The position numbers were made by a program, and so were the translations under genes. Shown piece after piece: positions 16,205 to 25,071 of a stretch of 64,000 bases of DNA. The DNA is from JAWVFM01 sp963823245 (GTDB lineage: Bacteria; Actinomycetota; Thermoleophilia; Solirubrobacterales; 70-9): contig CAWGKQ010000008.1 of assembly GCA_963823245.1 (NCBI GenBank), positions 558,001 to 622,000 of the forward strand. The letters are read 5' to 3'. The notes under the pieces are model-generated. The model was not told the DNA's origin and did not search any database. It worked only from the letters and a program-made list of their open reading frames with translations. Numbering within the stretch: position 1 is the stretch's first letter; each line of letters starts with the position of its first letter.

Positions 16205-17548
16205 TCAGAGCGGCGGGATGTTCTGGTTGCGGCGCAGCACGTTGCCGGGGTCGTAGCGGCTCTTCAGGGCGCGGAGGCGATCGAAGGACCCGGCCCCGAA
16301 CGCGGCGCGAACGCGCTCGAGCGGCTCGTCGGCCTGCATGTAGTTGGCGTAGCCGCCGCTTACCGACCAGGGTTGGATGGCTGCCGCCGTCTCGCGAGCC
16401 CAGGCGATGTGCTCATCGTCGGCGGCCGGATCGGTCCAGCTCGCCATCACGCTGAGGTTGAAGGCGGCGTCGCGGTAGCCGAGCGCCGCGCTGTCAGGGT
16501 CGACTTCCTTCGGCGCGCCGCGCAGCGACTCGATCAGGATCGCGCCAGGTGGCCGGCCGAGCGCGCCGAGACGATCGACAAGCAGGTCGATCAGCTCGTC
16601 CGAGAGCTCGCGGACGAAATGGCCCTTCCAGTAGTTGCGGTCGACTCCATAGCCGGGGTCGAAGACGCGCTGTTGATCGAGAAACCCCTGGCGACGCACT
16701 GCATCGCTGACCAGCCCGGGGGTCGAGCGGAGAGCCCGGTGCTCTTCGGGATCCTCAGCGTCACCCGTGTAGCAGGGAACGATGGTGAGGGCCGGCGTCA
16801 TCTCGGCGTCCACCGTGAGCTGGGCCTGGCAGCTCGGGTCGTTGCCGGCGCTCGCATCCACGTCGCGGAACGCCCGCAGCGCGGCGCGGACGTCGTCGCC
16901 CGCGTAAGCGAAGCGACCGCCGACGACCTCGGTCAGCGGATGGAGGCGCAGCTTGAGGCGGGTGACGACGCCGAAGTTGCCACCGCCGCCGCGAAGTCCC
17001 CATAGAAGCTCGGATGTCTCATCGCCGTTCGCGCGAACCACTTCTCCGGCGGGCGTGACGAGCTCGGCGGCGATCAGGTTGTCGCACGTGAGGCCGTACT
17101 GAGCGGTCAGGTGGCCGATCCCGCCGCCCAGCGTGAGGCCGGTCACCCCGGTCGAGCCGACGACGCCGCCCGGCGTGACCAGACCGTGGGCCTGGGTCGC
17201 GGCGTCGAAGTCGAGCCAGGTGGCTCCGCCCTGGGAGATGGCGATGCGCGTCTCGGGATCGACGTCGACGGTCCGCATCCGGGAGAGGTCGATGACGAGA
17301 CCGTCGTCGACGGCGCAGTGCCCCGCCGGGTTGTGACCGCCGCCCCGGACCGCTATCTCCAGGTGGTGCTCCTGGCCGAAGGCAAGCGCGGCCGCGACGT
17401 CGTCCGCGTCAACGCAGCGGGCGATCGCCGCCGGTCGCCGGTCGATCAGCAGGTTGAAGCACAGGCGCGCCCGCTCGTACTCCCGGTCGGACGGGGCCAG
17501 CACGTCGCCGGTGAGAGACGCGCGGAGCTCGTCGAGCTTGTCGGTCAT
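16205..17548 (-). CDS. FAD-binding oxidase of the berberine-bridge (BBE-like) family
   Basis: 447-aa flavoprotein. The PCMH-type FAD domain is clear: AVRGGGHNPAGH (pyrophosphate-binding, with the His that can anchor FAD), GLTLGGGIGHL, and LLWGLRGGGGNFGVVT. The C-terminal BBE domain ends YDPGNVLRRNQNIPPL. The usual second anchoring Cys appears as LTCDNL in the TAQYGLTCDNLIAAELV segment, so bicovalent flavinylation is likely. Such enzymes oxidise sugars, alkaloids or other alcohols. Located between DUF899 copy 2 and an LLM-type flavin enzyme on the same strand. Confidence 0.93.
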   Translation of the reverse strand: MTDKLDELRASLTGDVLAPSDREYERARLCFNLLIDRRPAAIARCVDADDVAAALAFGQEHHLEIAVRGGGHNPAGHCAVDDGLVIDLSRMRTVDVDPETRIAISQGGATWLDFDAATQAHGLVTPGGVVGSTGVTGLTLGGGIGHLTAQYGLTCDNLIAAELVTPAGEVVRANGDETSELLWGLRGGGGNFGVVTRLKLRLHPLTEVVGGRFAYAGDDVRAALRAFRDVDASAGNDPSCQAQLTVDAEMTPALTIVPCYTGDAEDPEEHRALRSTPGLVSDAVRRQGFLDQQRVFDPGYGVDRNYWKGHFVRELSDELIDLLVDRLGALGRPPGAILIESLRGAPKEVDPDSAALGYRDAAFNLSVMASWTDPAADDEHIAWARETAAAIQPWSVSGGYANYMQADEPLERVRAAFGAGSFDRLRALKSRYDPGNVLRRNQNIPPL

Positions 17549-17585
17549 CGTGTCTTTAGACCGGCTTGCCTATCGAGACTCATCG

Positions 17586-18338
17586 CTACCCGGGGCCGGC
17601 CTCGATAGCCGCGCGCACGTCGACCAAGCGAGGTGGCCAGTCGAAGGCGGTGAGGACCCAGGTCGCACCCGCCGCTTCCCAGGGCTCGGTGTCCTCGCCG
17701 GGCCCGATCTCGATCACGAGGTCGAAGCGATCGTCGTTGCCCGCGCGCAACGACCTGACCTCGGCCGCGAGCTCCGCGAGCGCCTCCGGGGCCGGAAGCT
17801 CGATCGGGAAGAGGCCGTCCCAGCGCGCCGCTCGGCGCACCGGCCGGCGATTGGGCCAGCGCGCCGCGACCCACACGGGGATGCGCGGCTGCTGCATCGG
17901 CCGCGGCTGAAACTCGCCGGCCCAGAATTCGCTCAGCCGCTCGAGGCCGAGATCGAGCAGCTTCGCCCGCTCGCGCGGGTCGACGACCTCTCCAAACGGG
18001 GCGAGCTCGTCGTTCAGGTCGCTGCCGAGGCCCACCCCAAGCGTCAGCCGCCCACGGCTCAGCTGATCCAGGGTCACGGTCTCCCGGGCCAGCTTCTGCA
18101 CGCGCCGGCGCGCGAGTGGGGTGACCATCGGTCCGAGCCGGAGCTGCTCGGTCGAGCATGCGATCGTGGCAAGGGCGACCCAGGGGTCGGCGAGAGCTCG
18201 CACGGGTGGCCGATAGACGATGTGGTCCCAGAGGAAGAACCCGTCCCAGCCGGCCTCCTCGGCGCTCGCCGCGAGCTCCCCGAGCAGACGGGGATCGACC
18301 AGCTCGTCGAACGGGGCGAGGAAGATGCCGCGGTTCAT
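17586..18338 (-). CDS. LLM-class (luciferase-like) flavin-dependent oxidoreductase
   Basis: 250-aa TIM-barrel protein of the bacterial luciferase-like family, often F420- or FMN-dependent. The N-terminal FLAPFDELVDPRLLGELAAS and AEEAGWDGFFLWDHIVY, and the ARETVTLDQLSRGRLTLGVG segment are characteristic. It starts in an ATGA overlap with the end of the M20 peptidase gene, so the two are translationally coupled. Substrate unknown. Confidence 0.92.
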   Translation of the reverse strand: MNRGIFLAPFDELVDPRLLGELAASAEEAGWDGFFLWDHIVYRPPVRALADPWVALATIACSTEQLRLGPMVTPLARRRVQKLARETVTLDQLSRGRLTLGVGLGSDLNDELAPFGEVVDPRERAKLLDLGLERLSEFWAGEFQPRPMQQPRIPVWVAARWPNRRPVRRAARWDGLFPIELPAPEALAELAAEVRSLRAGNDDRFDLVIEIGPGEDTEPWEAAGATWVLTAFDWPPRLVDVRAAIEAGPG

Positions 18339-19504
18339 GGCCGCGGCTCTCGGCGGTCGAGGGTCGCGAGAGCCACCGCGAGGGCGATCTCCGCTCGCGG
18401 GGCCACCGACTCGGTGAGCACGTGCTCCCCGGGATTGTGCGCGGCGCCCCCACGCGGCCCGAGGCCGTCGACCGTCAGCGCGATCGTCGACACCATGTGG
18501 CTCGCGTCGCTCGCACCCCCGCGCCCGGAGGCGAGAATCGCACGCCCGGCCAGCTCACTGGCGCGCCCGAGCAGATCAGCCGTCGCGTCTCGGGAGTCCA
18601 TCGGCGGCCAGCGTCGCAGGAGCTCGGTCTCGAGCCGCACCCCGTCGACCTCGGCCGGCACCGCGCTCGCCGCGGCCTCGATCGCCTCGAGGCGGTCAGC
18701 GCGCACGTCGCAGAGGAGCTCACCCGAGTCGGGTACCACGTTGAACGCGTTGCCTGCGCGAATGATCGTCGGCACGGCGGTGAGACGCTCCTCGCCGGCG
18801 GGGTCGTGCTGATCTGCCACCGTGCGGGCGGCGTTCGCCAGGGCAAGCAGGGCGTTCGCACCCCGATCGGGCGCCGAGCCTGAATGCGCGGCGCGACCGT
18901 GGGCGGCGACCCGAATCGTCCCCGCAGCCTTGCGCCTGACGACCACCGCCTCCTCCCCGTCGAGTCGCTCACCAGCCTCGAAGCACAGGCACGCGTCCCA
19001 GCCGTCGAACCTCGCGGCGTGAGCGAAGGGCGACGCGCGCCACTCCTCGTCGGCGACGAGCAGGAGCGCCGCCTCCGCGAAGTCGTCTCGCCGCTCCACC
19101 AGGGCGCGCAGGACCGCGAGCGCGAGAACGTCTCCCCCCTTCATGTCCACCGAGCCCGAGCCGAGGAGCCGATCCCCCACAGCCTCGAGGGGGCGATGCC
19201 GCTCGTGGGAGTGGACCGTGTCGAGGTGGCCGAGGAGCAGCACCCGGGTCGAGCCGGACCCGGTCAGGCGCAGCAGGAGGTCCGGCGCATGCCCCGGCGA
19301 CGAGCACGGCGGGCGCTCGACAGCGGCCTCCTCGGGCGCGAGGGCGGCGGCGACGGTCGCGCACTCCTCGAAGCCCTCGATGTCGCCGCTCGGCGACGAC
19401 ACCGCGACGAGCGCTGCCAGATCACGCTCGAACCGAGCGACGGTGTGGCCGGCGTGCTCTTCAACCCAGGGATCGATGTCGGCGGAGACTACGACGCGGA
19501 ACAA
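18335..19504 (-). CDS. M20 family metallopeptidase
   Basis: 389-aa zinc-dependent exopeptidase/amidase of the ArgE/DapE/CPG2 family. The dinuclear-zinc ligands are seen in LLLGHLDTVHS (His, Asp), GSVDMKGGDVLALAVLRAL (bridging Asp), LLVADEEW (Glu-Glu) and later DASHMVSTIALTVDGLGPRGG with the last His in AAHNPGEHV. The dimerisation domain lies between. The only start in reach is TTG at 19504, eight bases from the divergent TTG start of the antiporter, so promoter and ribosome site would lie inside the neighbour or the mRNA is leaderless. Confidence 0.92.
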   Translation of the reverse strand: MFRVVVSADIDPWVEEHAGHTVARFERDLAALVAVSSPSGDIEGFEECATVAAALAPEEAAVERPPCSSPGHAPDLLLRLTGSGSTRVLLLGHLDTVHSHERHRPLEAVGDRLLGSGSVDMKGGDVLALAVLRALVERRDDFAEAALLLVADEEWRASPFAHAARFDGWDACLCFEAGERLDGEEAVVVRRKAAGTIRVAAHGRAAHSGSAPDRGANALLALANAARTVADQHDPAGEERLTAVPTIIRAGNAFNVVPDSGELLCDVRADRLEAIEAAASAVPAEVDGVRLETELLRRWPPMDSRDATADLLGRASELAGRAILASGRGGASDASHMVSTIALTVDGLGPRGGAAHNPGEHVLTESVAPRAEIALAVALATLDRREPRP

Positions 19505-19512
19505 TTGGGACG

Positions 19513-21099
19513 TTGGGCGACCTGCAAATCGTCATCGCGGCGCTATTCGTCTCCGCCGCCGGGCTGAACGCGATCGCGAACTGGCTCGCCGTGCCGTATC
19601 CGATCACGCTCGTGCTCGGGGGCCTGGTGCTGGGCCTGGTGCCCGGCATCCCGGACATCCAGCTCGACCCGGACCTCGTCCTGCTCGTGTTCCTCCCGCC
19701 TCTGCTCTACGCTGCGGCGTTCTTCGCCGACCTCGGCACACTGCGCTCCGACGCGCGCGTCATCTCTCTGTCCGCTGTCGGCCTGGTCATCGCGACGGCG
19801 GTCGTCGTCGCCGTGATCGCCCACGAGCTGATCGGGCTTCCGTGGGCCATGTCCTTCGTCCTCGGGGCCATCGTCTCCCCCACCGACCCCGCCGCCGCGA
19901 CCGCCGTCATGCGGCGGGTCGGCGCCCCGCGGCGGATGGTCAACGTGCTCGAGGGGGAGAGCCTCTTCAACGACGCCACCGCGCTCGTCGCCTACAAGGT
20001 CGCGGTTGCGGCGGCGGTCGGCGCGAGCGTCTCGGCCTCGCACACGATGCTCGAGTTCGCCGTCGACGTGGCCGGGGGGATCGCGATCGGGCTGGTGGTC
20101 GGATGGGTGATCGCCGAGGTTCGCAAGCGGATCACCGACGTCAACACCGAGCTCACGATCTCGCTCTTCAGCGCCTACGGCGCCTTCATCCCGGCCGACC
20201 AGCTCGGCGTGTCGGGCGTGCTCGCCGTGGTCACGGCCGGCGTCTACCTCGGTTTCCGGGCGCCGGAGATCGCCACCCCCGAGAGCCGTATGCAGGGCTT
20301 CGCGATGTGGTCGGTGCTGACGTTCCTCATCAACGCGGCGCTCTTCATCCTCATCGGACTTCAGCTTCCGGTGATCGTCGACGGCCTCGCGGGACGTCCG
20401 CCCGGCGAGGTGATCGGCTACGCGGCGGCCGTCTGCGCGGCCGTGGTCGGAACCCGTTTCGCGTGGATCTTCATCAGCACGTACGTCATCCGGGCTATCG
20501 ACCGGCGCCCGTCCCAGCGCGAACGGCGAGCCAGCTGGCGGTTTCGCGTCATCAACGGCTGGGCCGGCATGCGGGGAGCGGTCTCGCTCGCGGCCGCCCT
20601 GGCGCTTCCCATCGACACCGACGCGGGTGCTCCGCTACCCGGCCGCGAGCTGATCCAGTTCATCACCTTCGCCCTGATCCTCGTCACCGTCGTGGGCGAG
20701 GGGCTGACGCTGCCGTACCTCATCCGGCGCCTCGGGGTCGTCGACGATGGCACCGAGGAGGAGCATGAGGAGCTCCGCGCCCGCCTCGTGATCGCGCGCG
20801 CGGCGCTGGAGCGGGTGGATGAGCTCGAGAGCGAGGATTGGACCCGCGACGGGACAGTCGAGCGGGTCCGCAACCTCTACCGCTACCGCCAGCGCCGCTT
20901 CAAGATCCGGGCCGGCAAGGTCGAGGACACGGACGGGATCGAGGAGAGCTCGCTCGCTTACCAGCGTCTGATGCACGAGATCTACGCCGCCCAGCGCCAG
21001 GAGCTGGTCCGCTTGCGCAACAGCCGCGAAATCAGCGGCGACGTCATGCGCCGCGTCGAGCGAGAGCTCGACCTCGAGGAGTCGAGGCTCGAGGTCTAG
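19513..21099 (+). CDS. Na+/H+ antiporter, CPA1 family
   Basis: 528-aa monovalent cation/proton antiporter. About 12 membrane segments fill residues 1-400, including the ion-site region SPTDPAAATAVMRRVGAPRR and LEGESLFNDATALVAYKVA (the FND motif of CPA1 exchangers). The ~110-residue cytoplasmic tail is charged and helical (EEEHEELRARLVIARAALER). Its stop overlaps the homoserine dehydrogenase GTG by one base. Starts with TTG almost back to back with the M20 peptidase gene. Likely keeps pH and sodium balance. Confidence 0.94.
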   Translation: MGDLQIVIAALFVSAAGLNAIANWLAVPYPITLVLGGLVLGLVPGIPDIQLDPDLVLLVFLPPLLYAAAFFADLGTLRSDARVISLSAVGLVIATAVVVAVIAHELIGLPWAMSFVLGAIVSPTDPAAATAVMRRVGAPRRMVNVLEGESLFNDATALVAYKVAVAAAVGASVSASHTMLEFAVDVAGGIAIGLVVGWVIAEVRKRITDVNTELTISLFSAYGAFIPADQLGVSGVLAVVTAGVYLGFRAPEIATPESRMQGFAMWSVLTFLINAALFILIGLQLPVIVDGLAGRPPGEVIGYAAAVCAAVVGTRFAWIFISTYVIRAIDRRPSQRERRASWRFRVINGWAGMRGAVSLAAALALPIDTDAGAPLPGRELIQFITFALILVTVVGEGLTLPYLIRRLGVVDDGTEEEHEELRARLVIARAALERVDELESEDWTRDGTVERVRNLYRYRQRRFKIRAGKVEDTDGIEESSLAYQRLMHEIYAAQRQELVRLRNSREISGDVMRRVERELDLEESRLEV

Positions 21100-22078
21100 T
21101 GACCCGCGTCGCGATTGTCGGCCTGGGCGTCGTCGGTCGCTGGGTGCTCGAGGCGCTGAAGCGCGACGCCGACCGCGTCGACCTGCGGCTCGTGGCCGTC
21201 GCGAACCGCCGCTCGGGCCTGGTCCACCGCCACGCGGGGCTCGGGCTCGACGAGGTGCTCGCCGCCACAGCGAGCGACCGGTCGCTGGAGGGCATGGAGC
21301 GCGTCGAGGGCTGGCCGGCGGCGCTCGACGGGTTGCGCGAGATCGCTTTCGACGTCCTCGTCGAGGTCTCCGAGAGCCCGCCCCACGGGGAGCCCGGGCT
21401 GTCGCACATCCGCGAGGCGCTCGGCCGGGGCATCGCCGTCGCCACGTCGAACAAATGGCCCGTCGCGATCGCCGGGGTCGAGCTCTCCGAGGTGGCCCGC
21501 GAGCATGGCGCGACGCTGCGGGCCGAGTCGACGGTGATGTCCGGAACGCCGGTCCTCTCGACCCTGACCGAGGGCATCGCCGGCGCGAGGCCGCTTCGCC
21601 TGCGCGGCGTCGTCAACGCGACGGCGAACTTCATCTGCTCTCGCGTCGCCGAGGGCGAGAGCTATGAGCGTGCGCTCGAGGAGGCGAAGGAGGTCGGGCT
21701 CGCCGAGCCCGACCCGAGCGCCGACGTCGACGGCCACGACTCGGTCTCGAAGCTGATGGTCCTCGCGGCGCTCGTCTTCGGGATCCAGCTGACCGCCGAC
21801 GGCGTGACGCGCCGCGGCCTCTCCGACCTCCAACCGCAGCCCGGCGATCGCGTCAGGGAGGTCACGACGCTCGACCCAGGGCCTGGCCTGTTCAGCGTCG
21901 CCGCGGACGCCGTTTCGCCCGACGATCCGCTCGCGCATATCGACGGCGCCACCAACGCGATCATCGCCGAGGTCGATCCCATCGGCGAGATCACGATCGC
22001 CGGGGCCGCCCGGAGCTCGCGGGCCAGGGCGTCTACAGCGACCTGCTTCAACTCACCGAGCGGCGGACAGGACCGTAA
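21099..22078 (+). CDS. hom: Homoserine dehydrogenase without ACT domain, apparent frameshift near its 3' end
   Basis: NAD(P)-dependent reduction of aspartate semialdehyde to homoserine. The N-terminus VAIVGLGVVGRWVLEALKRD is the cofactor site; the family signature reads GLAEPDPSADVDGHDSVSKL, preceded by NATANFICSRV. There is no C-terminal ACT domain (about 326 aa), as in short dehydrogenases. Near 22007 one base seems to be missing: in the shifted frame the protein ends properly as GPELAGQGVYSDLLQLTERR and stops at 22076-22078. Unshifted, the frame runs on to 22214 into the convergent transporter. GTG start overlaps the antiporter stop by one base. Confidence 0.85.
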
Positions 22079-23778
22079 GCGTCCCCCCCGTCGGCGCCCT
22101 CGAGGGCGAACGCGGCCGCGGGCTCGTCGACATGGTGATACCGCCCGCCGCGCATGGCCGAGGCTGCGGCGGCGATCAGACAGGCGACGATGGCGAAGGC
22201 GAACGCGGTGTTGAGGCCGTCGCTGAAGGCGCCCGAGATGAGATGCGGGAAGAATGTGCGGCCCGTGAGCGCAGCGTGGGCGTGCACGGGGAGCCCGGCG
22301 AGCGCGGCATGGCCGACGAGGTGCCCGACAGGGTTGTAGCCGAGGAAGGCCGCGAAGAGGACTGAGATCGGCGGCGTCGCGGCGGCCTGGTGCGCGGCCG
22401 CGGCCGACACGCCGTGCGCCTGGAGCCCGTCGCCGAGCGCCGAGGGCAGGCTCGAGGAGAGCCCGATCACGAGCAGGGTGAAGAAGACGCCGATCGAGAT
22501 CACCTGCGCCGAGTTCTGGAAGGTCTGGTTCATGCCGCCGCCGGCGCCGCGATCGGAGGCAGGGAGGCTGTTCATCACTGCCGCACGGTTCGGCGAGGCG
22601 AACATCCCCATCGAGATGCCGGCGAGCAGCAGGATCCCGGCGAAGACCCAGTAGTCGAAGTCGATGGGCAGCAGCATCAGCAGGCCGAAGCTGATCGCCG
22701 CGGCGAGCATTCCTCCGGTCGCGAACGGCCGCGCGCCGAAGCGGTCCGAGAGATAACCGGAGGTTGGGCCGGCGACGAGCATCCCGATCGTGAGGGGCAG
22801 CATGTAGATGCCCGCCCAGAGGGGAGTCTCGGTGAACCCGAACCCGTGGAGCGGCAGCCAGATCCCCTGCAGCCAGATGATCAGCATGAACATCAGGCCG
22901 CCGCGCGACAGCGCCGAGAGAAAGGTCGACAGGGTTCCGAAGCTGAAGGCGCGGATGCGGAAGAGCTCGAGGCGGAACATCGGCTCGGCGACGCGCCGCT
23001 CGATCGCGACGAAGGCCGCGAGCGAGGTGATCGCGCAGGCGAGCAGTGCAATCACGCGCGGGCTGCCCCATCCGGTGGGATCGCCGCCGTAGGGACGGAT
23101 GCCGTAGGTGACGGCGACCATGATCAGGACCAGGCCGAGCGCGAACGTCGCGTTTCCCCACCAATCGATCGAGGCCCGGCGCGGCTTGCTCCGCTCCTCC
23201 AGCTTGAGATAGGCCCAGACGGTCCCGAACAGCCCGACCGGCACCGAGATGAGGAAGACGAGCCGCCAATCGATCGGCGCCAGCAGCCCGCCGAGGATGA
23301 GGCCGATGAACAGCCCGCTCACCCCCACGATGTTGTTGATGCCGAGCGCCATGCCCCGCTGATTGGCAGGGAAGGCGTCGGTGATGATCGCCGCCGCGTT
23401 GGCCAGCAGGCACGCGCCGCCGATGCCCTGGACGATGCGGAAGACCACGAGGTACATCGCCCCGGCCTGCCCGGTCATCCAGTCGACCGCGAGCAGCAGC
23501 GAGGCCACCGTGTAGATGACGAAGCCGAGGTTGTAGATCCGGACCCGCCCGTAGATGTCGCCTAGCCGCCCGAGGCTGACGATGAGGACGCTCGAGACGA
23601 CGAGGTAGCCGAGGATCATCCACAGCAGGTAGAAGCTGTTAGAAGGAACGAGCGGGTCGAGGTGGATGCCCCTGAAGATGGAGGGCATCGCGATCAGCGT
23701 GATCGAGGCGTCGAGGGTCGCCAGCAGGACCGCGAGGGTGGTGTTGGAGAGCGCGATCCACCTGTAGCGATCCTGCAT
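22048..23778 (-). CDS. MFS drug-efflux transporter, DHA2 (14-TMS) family
   Basis: 576-aa major-facilitator protein of the EmrB/QacA group. The N-terminus (WIALSNTTLAVLLATLDASI) leads to the first helix with the family Asp, motif A appears as LGRLGDIYGRVRIYNLGF and motif C-like Gly-rich helices follow; 14 hydrophobic segments can be counted roughly. The ATG at 23778 has GGAGG four bases upstream, and both lie in the loop of a hairpin (23760-23798). Divergent from a MarR regulator with palindromes between, so drug-inducible control is likely. Its 3' end overlaps the convergent homoserine dehydrogenase by about 30 bp. Confidence 0.93.
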   Translation of the reverse strand: MQDRYRWIALSNTTLAVLLATLDASITLIAMPSIFRGIHLDPLVPSNSFYLLWMILGYLVVSSVLIVSLGRLGDIYGRVRIYNLGFVIYTVASLLLAVDWMTGQAGAMYLVVFRIVQGIGGACLLANAAAIITDAFPANQRGMALGINNIVGVSGLFIGLILGGLLAPIDWRLVFLISVPVGLFGTVWAYLKLEERSKPRRASIDWWGNATFALGLVLIMVAVTYGIRPYGGDPTGWGSPRVIALLACAITSLAAFVAIERRVAEPMFRLELFRIRAFSFGTLSTFLSALSRGGLMFMLIIWLQGIWLPLHGFGFTETPLWAGIYMLPLTIGMLVAGPTSGYLSDRFGARPFATGGMLAAAISFGLLMLLPIDFDYWVFAGILLLAGISMGMFASPNRAAVMNSLPASDRGAGGGMNQTFQNSAQVISIGVFFTLLVIGLSSSLPSALGDGLQAHGVSAAAAHQAAATPPISVLFAAFLGYNPVGHLVGHAALAGLPVHAHAALTGRTFFPHLISGAFSDGLNTAFAFAIVACLIAAAASAMRGGRYHHVDEPAAAFALEGADGGDAYGPVRRSVS

Positions 23779-23798
23779 GGACCTCCGATCCTACAGGT
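23760..23798 (-). promoter_or_regulatory. Hairpin looping out the ribosome site and ATG of the efflux-pump gene
   Basis: On the minus strand ACCTGTAG-GATC (23798-23787) pairs with GATC-G-CTACAGGT (23772-23760): 12 bp with a single bulged base and a 14-base loop. The loop holds GGAGGTCC and the ATG of the transporter. The downstream arm is also coding (start of the protein). The same inverted repeat could act as a DNA operator. Either way it is well placed to regulate initiation. Confidence 0.6.
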
Positions 23799-23817
23799 AG
23801 ACTGTTCACCTTACCTG
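23794..23817. promoter_or_regulatory. MarR-type operator between marR and the efflux pump
   Basis: CAGGTA-N12-TACCTG forms a 24-bp inverted repeat, and inside it AGGTAGACTGTTCACCT is an imperfect 17-bp palindrome (AGGT..AC-GT..ACCT). Size and position between divergent regulator and transporter fit a MarR-family site. Binding is inferred from layout. Confidence 0.6.
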
Positions 23818-23881
23818 CTGAATTTCTGGGAGCCCGATCGCGACGAAAACGAATACCGCCCGTACCGCTAGCGAGCTGCGC

Positions 23882-24259
23882 GTGACCCTCGGGGCGCTCG
23901 TGCGCCGGCTCCGGGCCGAGCACCGCTTTCCCCTCCTCCACGGGTCGGTTCTCGGACGCCTCGACCGTGAAGGCCCGCAGAGCGTCAGCGACCTGGCGGC
24001 CGCCGAGCGGGTCCGCCCCCAGTCGATGGCGCAGACGGTCGGCGAGCTCGAGTCCGACGGCCTCGTCGGGCGAAGCCCCGACCCAACCGACGGACGCCGG
24101 GTGCTTGTCGAGCTCACATCCGCGGGCACTGAGAAGCTCGAGGCCGATCGCCGCCACCGAGTCGGGTGGCTCGTTGAGGCGATCGACGAGCTTCCACCGG
24201 CTGACCAGGACGTCCTGGCCCGCGCGACCCCGATCCTCGGGCGGCTCGCCGAGAAGTGA
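23882..24259 (+). CDS. MarR family transcriptional regulator
   Basis: 125-aa winged-helix regulator as read from GTG at 23882: LGALVRRLRAEHRFPLLHGS, the HTH SVSDLAAAERVRPQSMAQTV, then the wing DPTDGRRVLVELTSAGTEKL. Homologues usually begin with a few residues before this (…ASELRVTLG…); the same frame does contain TARTASELR upstream back to a stop at 23817-23819 but offers no ATG/GTG/TTG, only ATT or ATC. So the GTG start may leave the first helix short, or a rare start codon is used. Divergent to the DHA2 pump, which it presumably represses. Confidence 0.88.
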   Translation: MTLGALVRRLRAEHRFPLLHGSVLGRLDREGPQSVSDLAAAERVRPQSMAQTVGELESDGLVGRSPDPTDGRRVLVELTSAGTEKLEADRRHRVGWLVEAIDELPPADQDVLARATPILGRLAEK

Positions 24260-24282
24260 GCGGGTCGCCGCCTCCGGAACGC

Positions 24283-25011
24283 CTAGTACTCGTCGTGGTA
24301 GCGGATCCAGAGGGGGCTCGAGGCGTCCTCGTCGCGGCCGGTCGGCGTGCGGTCCAGGAGTTGGTAGAAGCCCATCGCCACCTCGAGCCCGCGGGCGGTG
24401 GTGACGTAGGTCCGGTAGACGGTGCCGTCATCGAGGGCGTACGCGCTGAGCCCCGGTCCCTCCGCGACGTAGCCGGCGACGTCGGTGCCGCACATCTCCG
24501 CGTTCTGCTCGACCGTTGCCGGAATCTGGCCTGACTCGAGGAACGGGCGCAGCTCCTCCTCGGTATGGGTGAACCCCAGGTCGCGGTTGAAGTCGGTGCC
24601 TCCGGCCGAGGCCCAGGGGATGTCCCATCTCATTCGCTGCCTGAAGGCCTCGAGCTTCTCGACCGAACCCCGGGAGACGAGCATCGCCGTCACGTCTCGC
24701 GCCGCCAGATGAGGGGCGTTCGGGGCGATGGTGTCGGTGATCGAGGAGCACACTGGACAGCCCGTCTCGTAGGTCGGCCCGAACATGAAGTGGTAGATGA
24801 GGAGCTGCGAGCGGCCGTCGAATAGCTCGGCCAGGGACTTCGTTCCAGCCTCGGTCTCGAAGCTGTAGTCCTTCTCCACAGGCACCCAGGGAAGCTCGCG
24901 CCGCTTTCGTGCGAGCTCGTCGCCGCGGCGGGTTAGCTCCTTTTCCTCCGCGAGCAGCTCCGCGCGGGCCGCGTCGAACTCCTCCTGCGTGCCGATTTTG
25001 TGCTCGGGCAT
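24283..25011 (-). CDS. DUF899 thioredoxin-like family protein (copy 3)
   Basis: 242-aa DUF899 protein close to copy 1 (shared RRELPWVPVEKDYSFET, LFDGRSQLLIYHFMFGPTYE). The CPxC motif is in GCPVCSSITDTI. AGGAGGAAGGAAC precedes the ATG. It stands alone, convergent with marR and separated from the QueA-like gene by 60 bp on the same strand. Function unknown beyond the redox-fold inference. Confidence 0.92.
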   Translation of the reverse strand: MPEHKIGTQEEFDAARAELLAEEKELTRRGDELARKRRELPWVPVEKDYSFETEAGTKSLAELFDGRSQLLIYHFMFGPTYETGCPVCSSITDTIAPNAPHLAARDVTAMLVSRGSVEKLEAFRQRMRWDIPWASAGGTDFNRDLGFTHTEEELRPFLESGQIPATVEQNAEMCGTDVAGYVAEGPGLSAYALDDGTVYRTYVTTARGLEVAMGFYQLLDRTPTGRDEDASSPLWIRYHDEY

Positions 25012-25071
25012 GTTCCTTCCTCCTGTTTGACGCTTTACTGGCGGGCTTCCCGAGCCTACTCAGGAGCCTGC

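Noticed and set aside
21662..23623. 653-aa minus-strand open frame overlapping the DHA2 transporter
   Set aside because: Same strand, different frame, Arg-rich low-complexity product; the MFS frame carries all homology.
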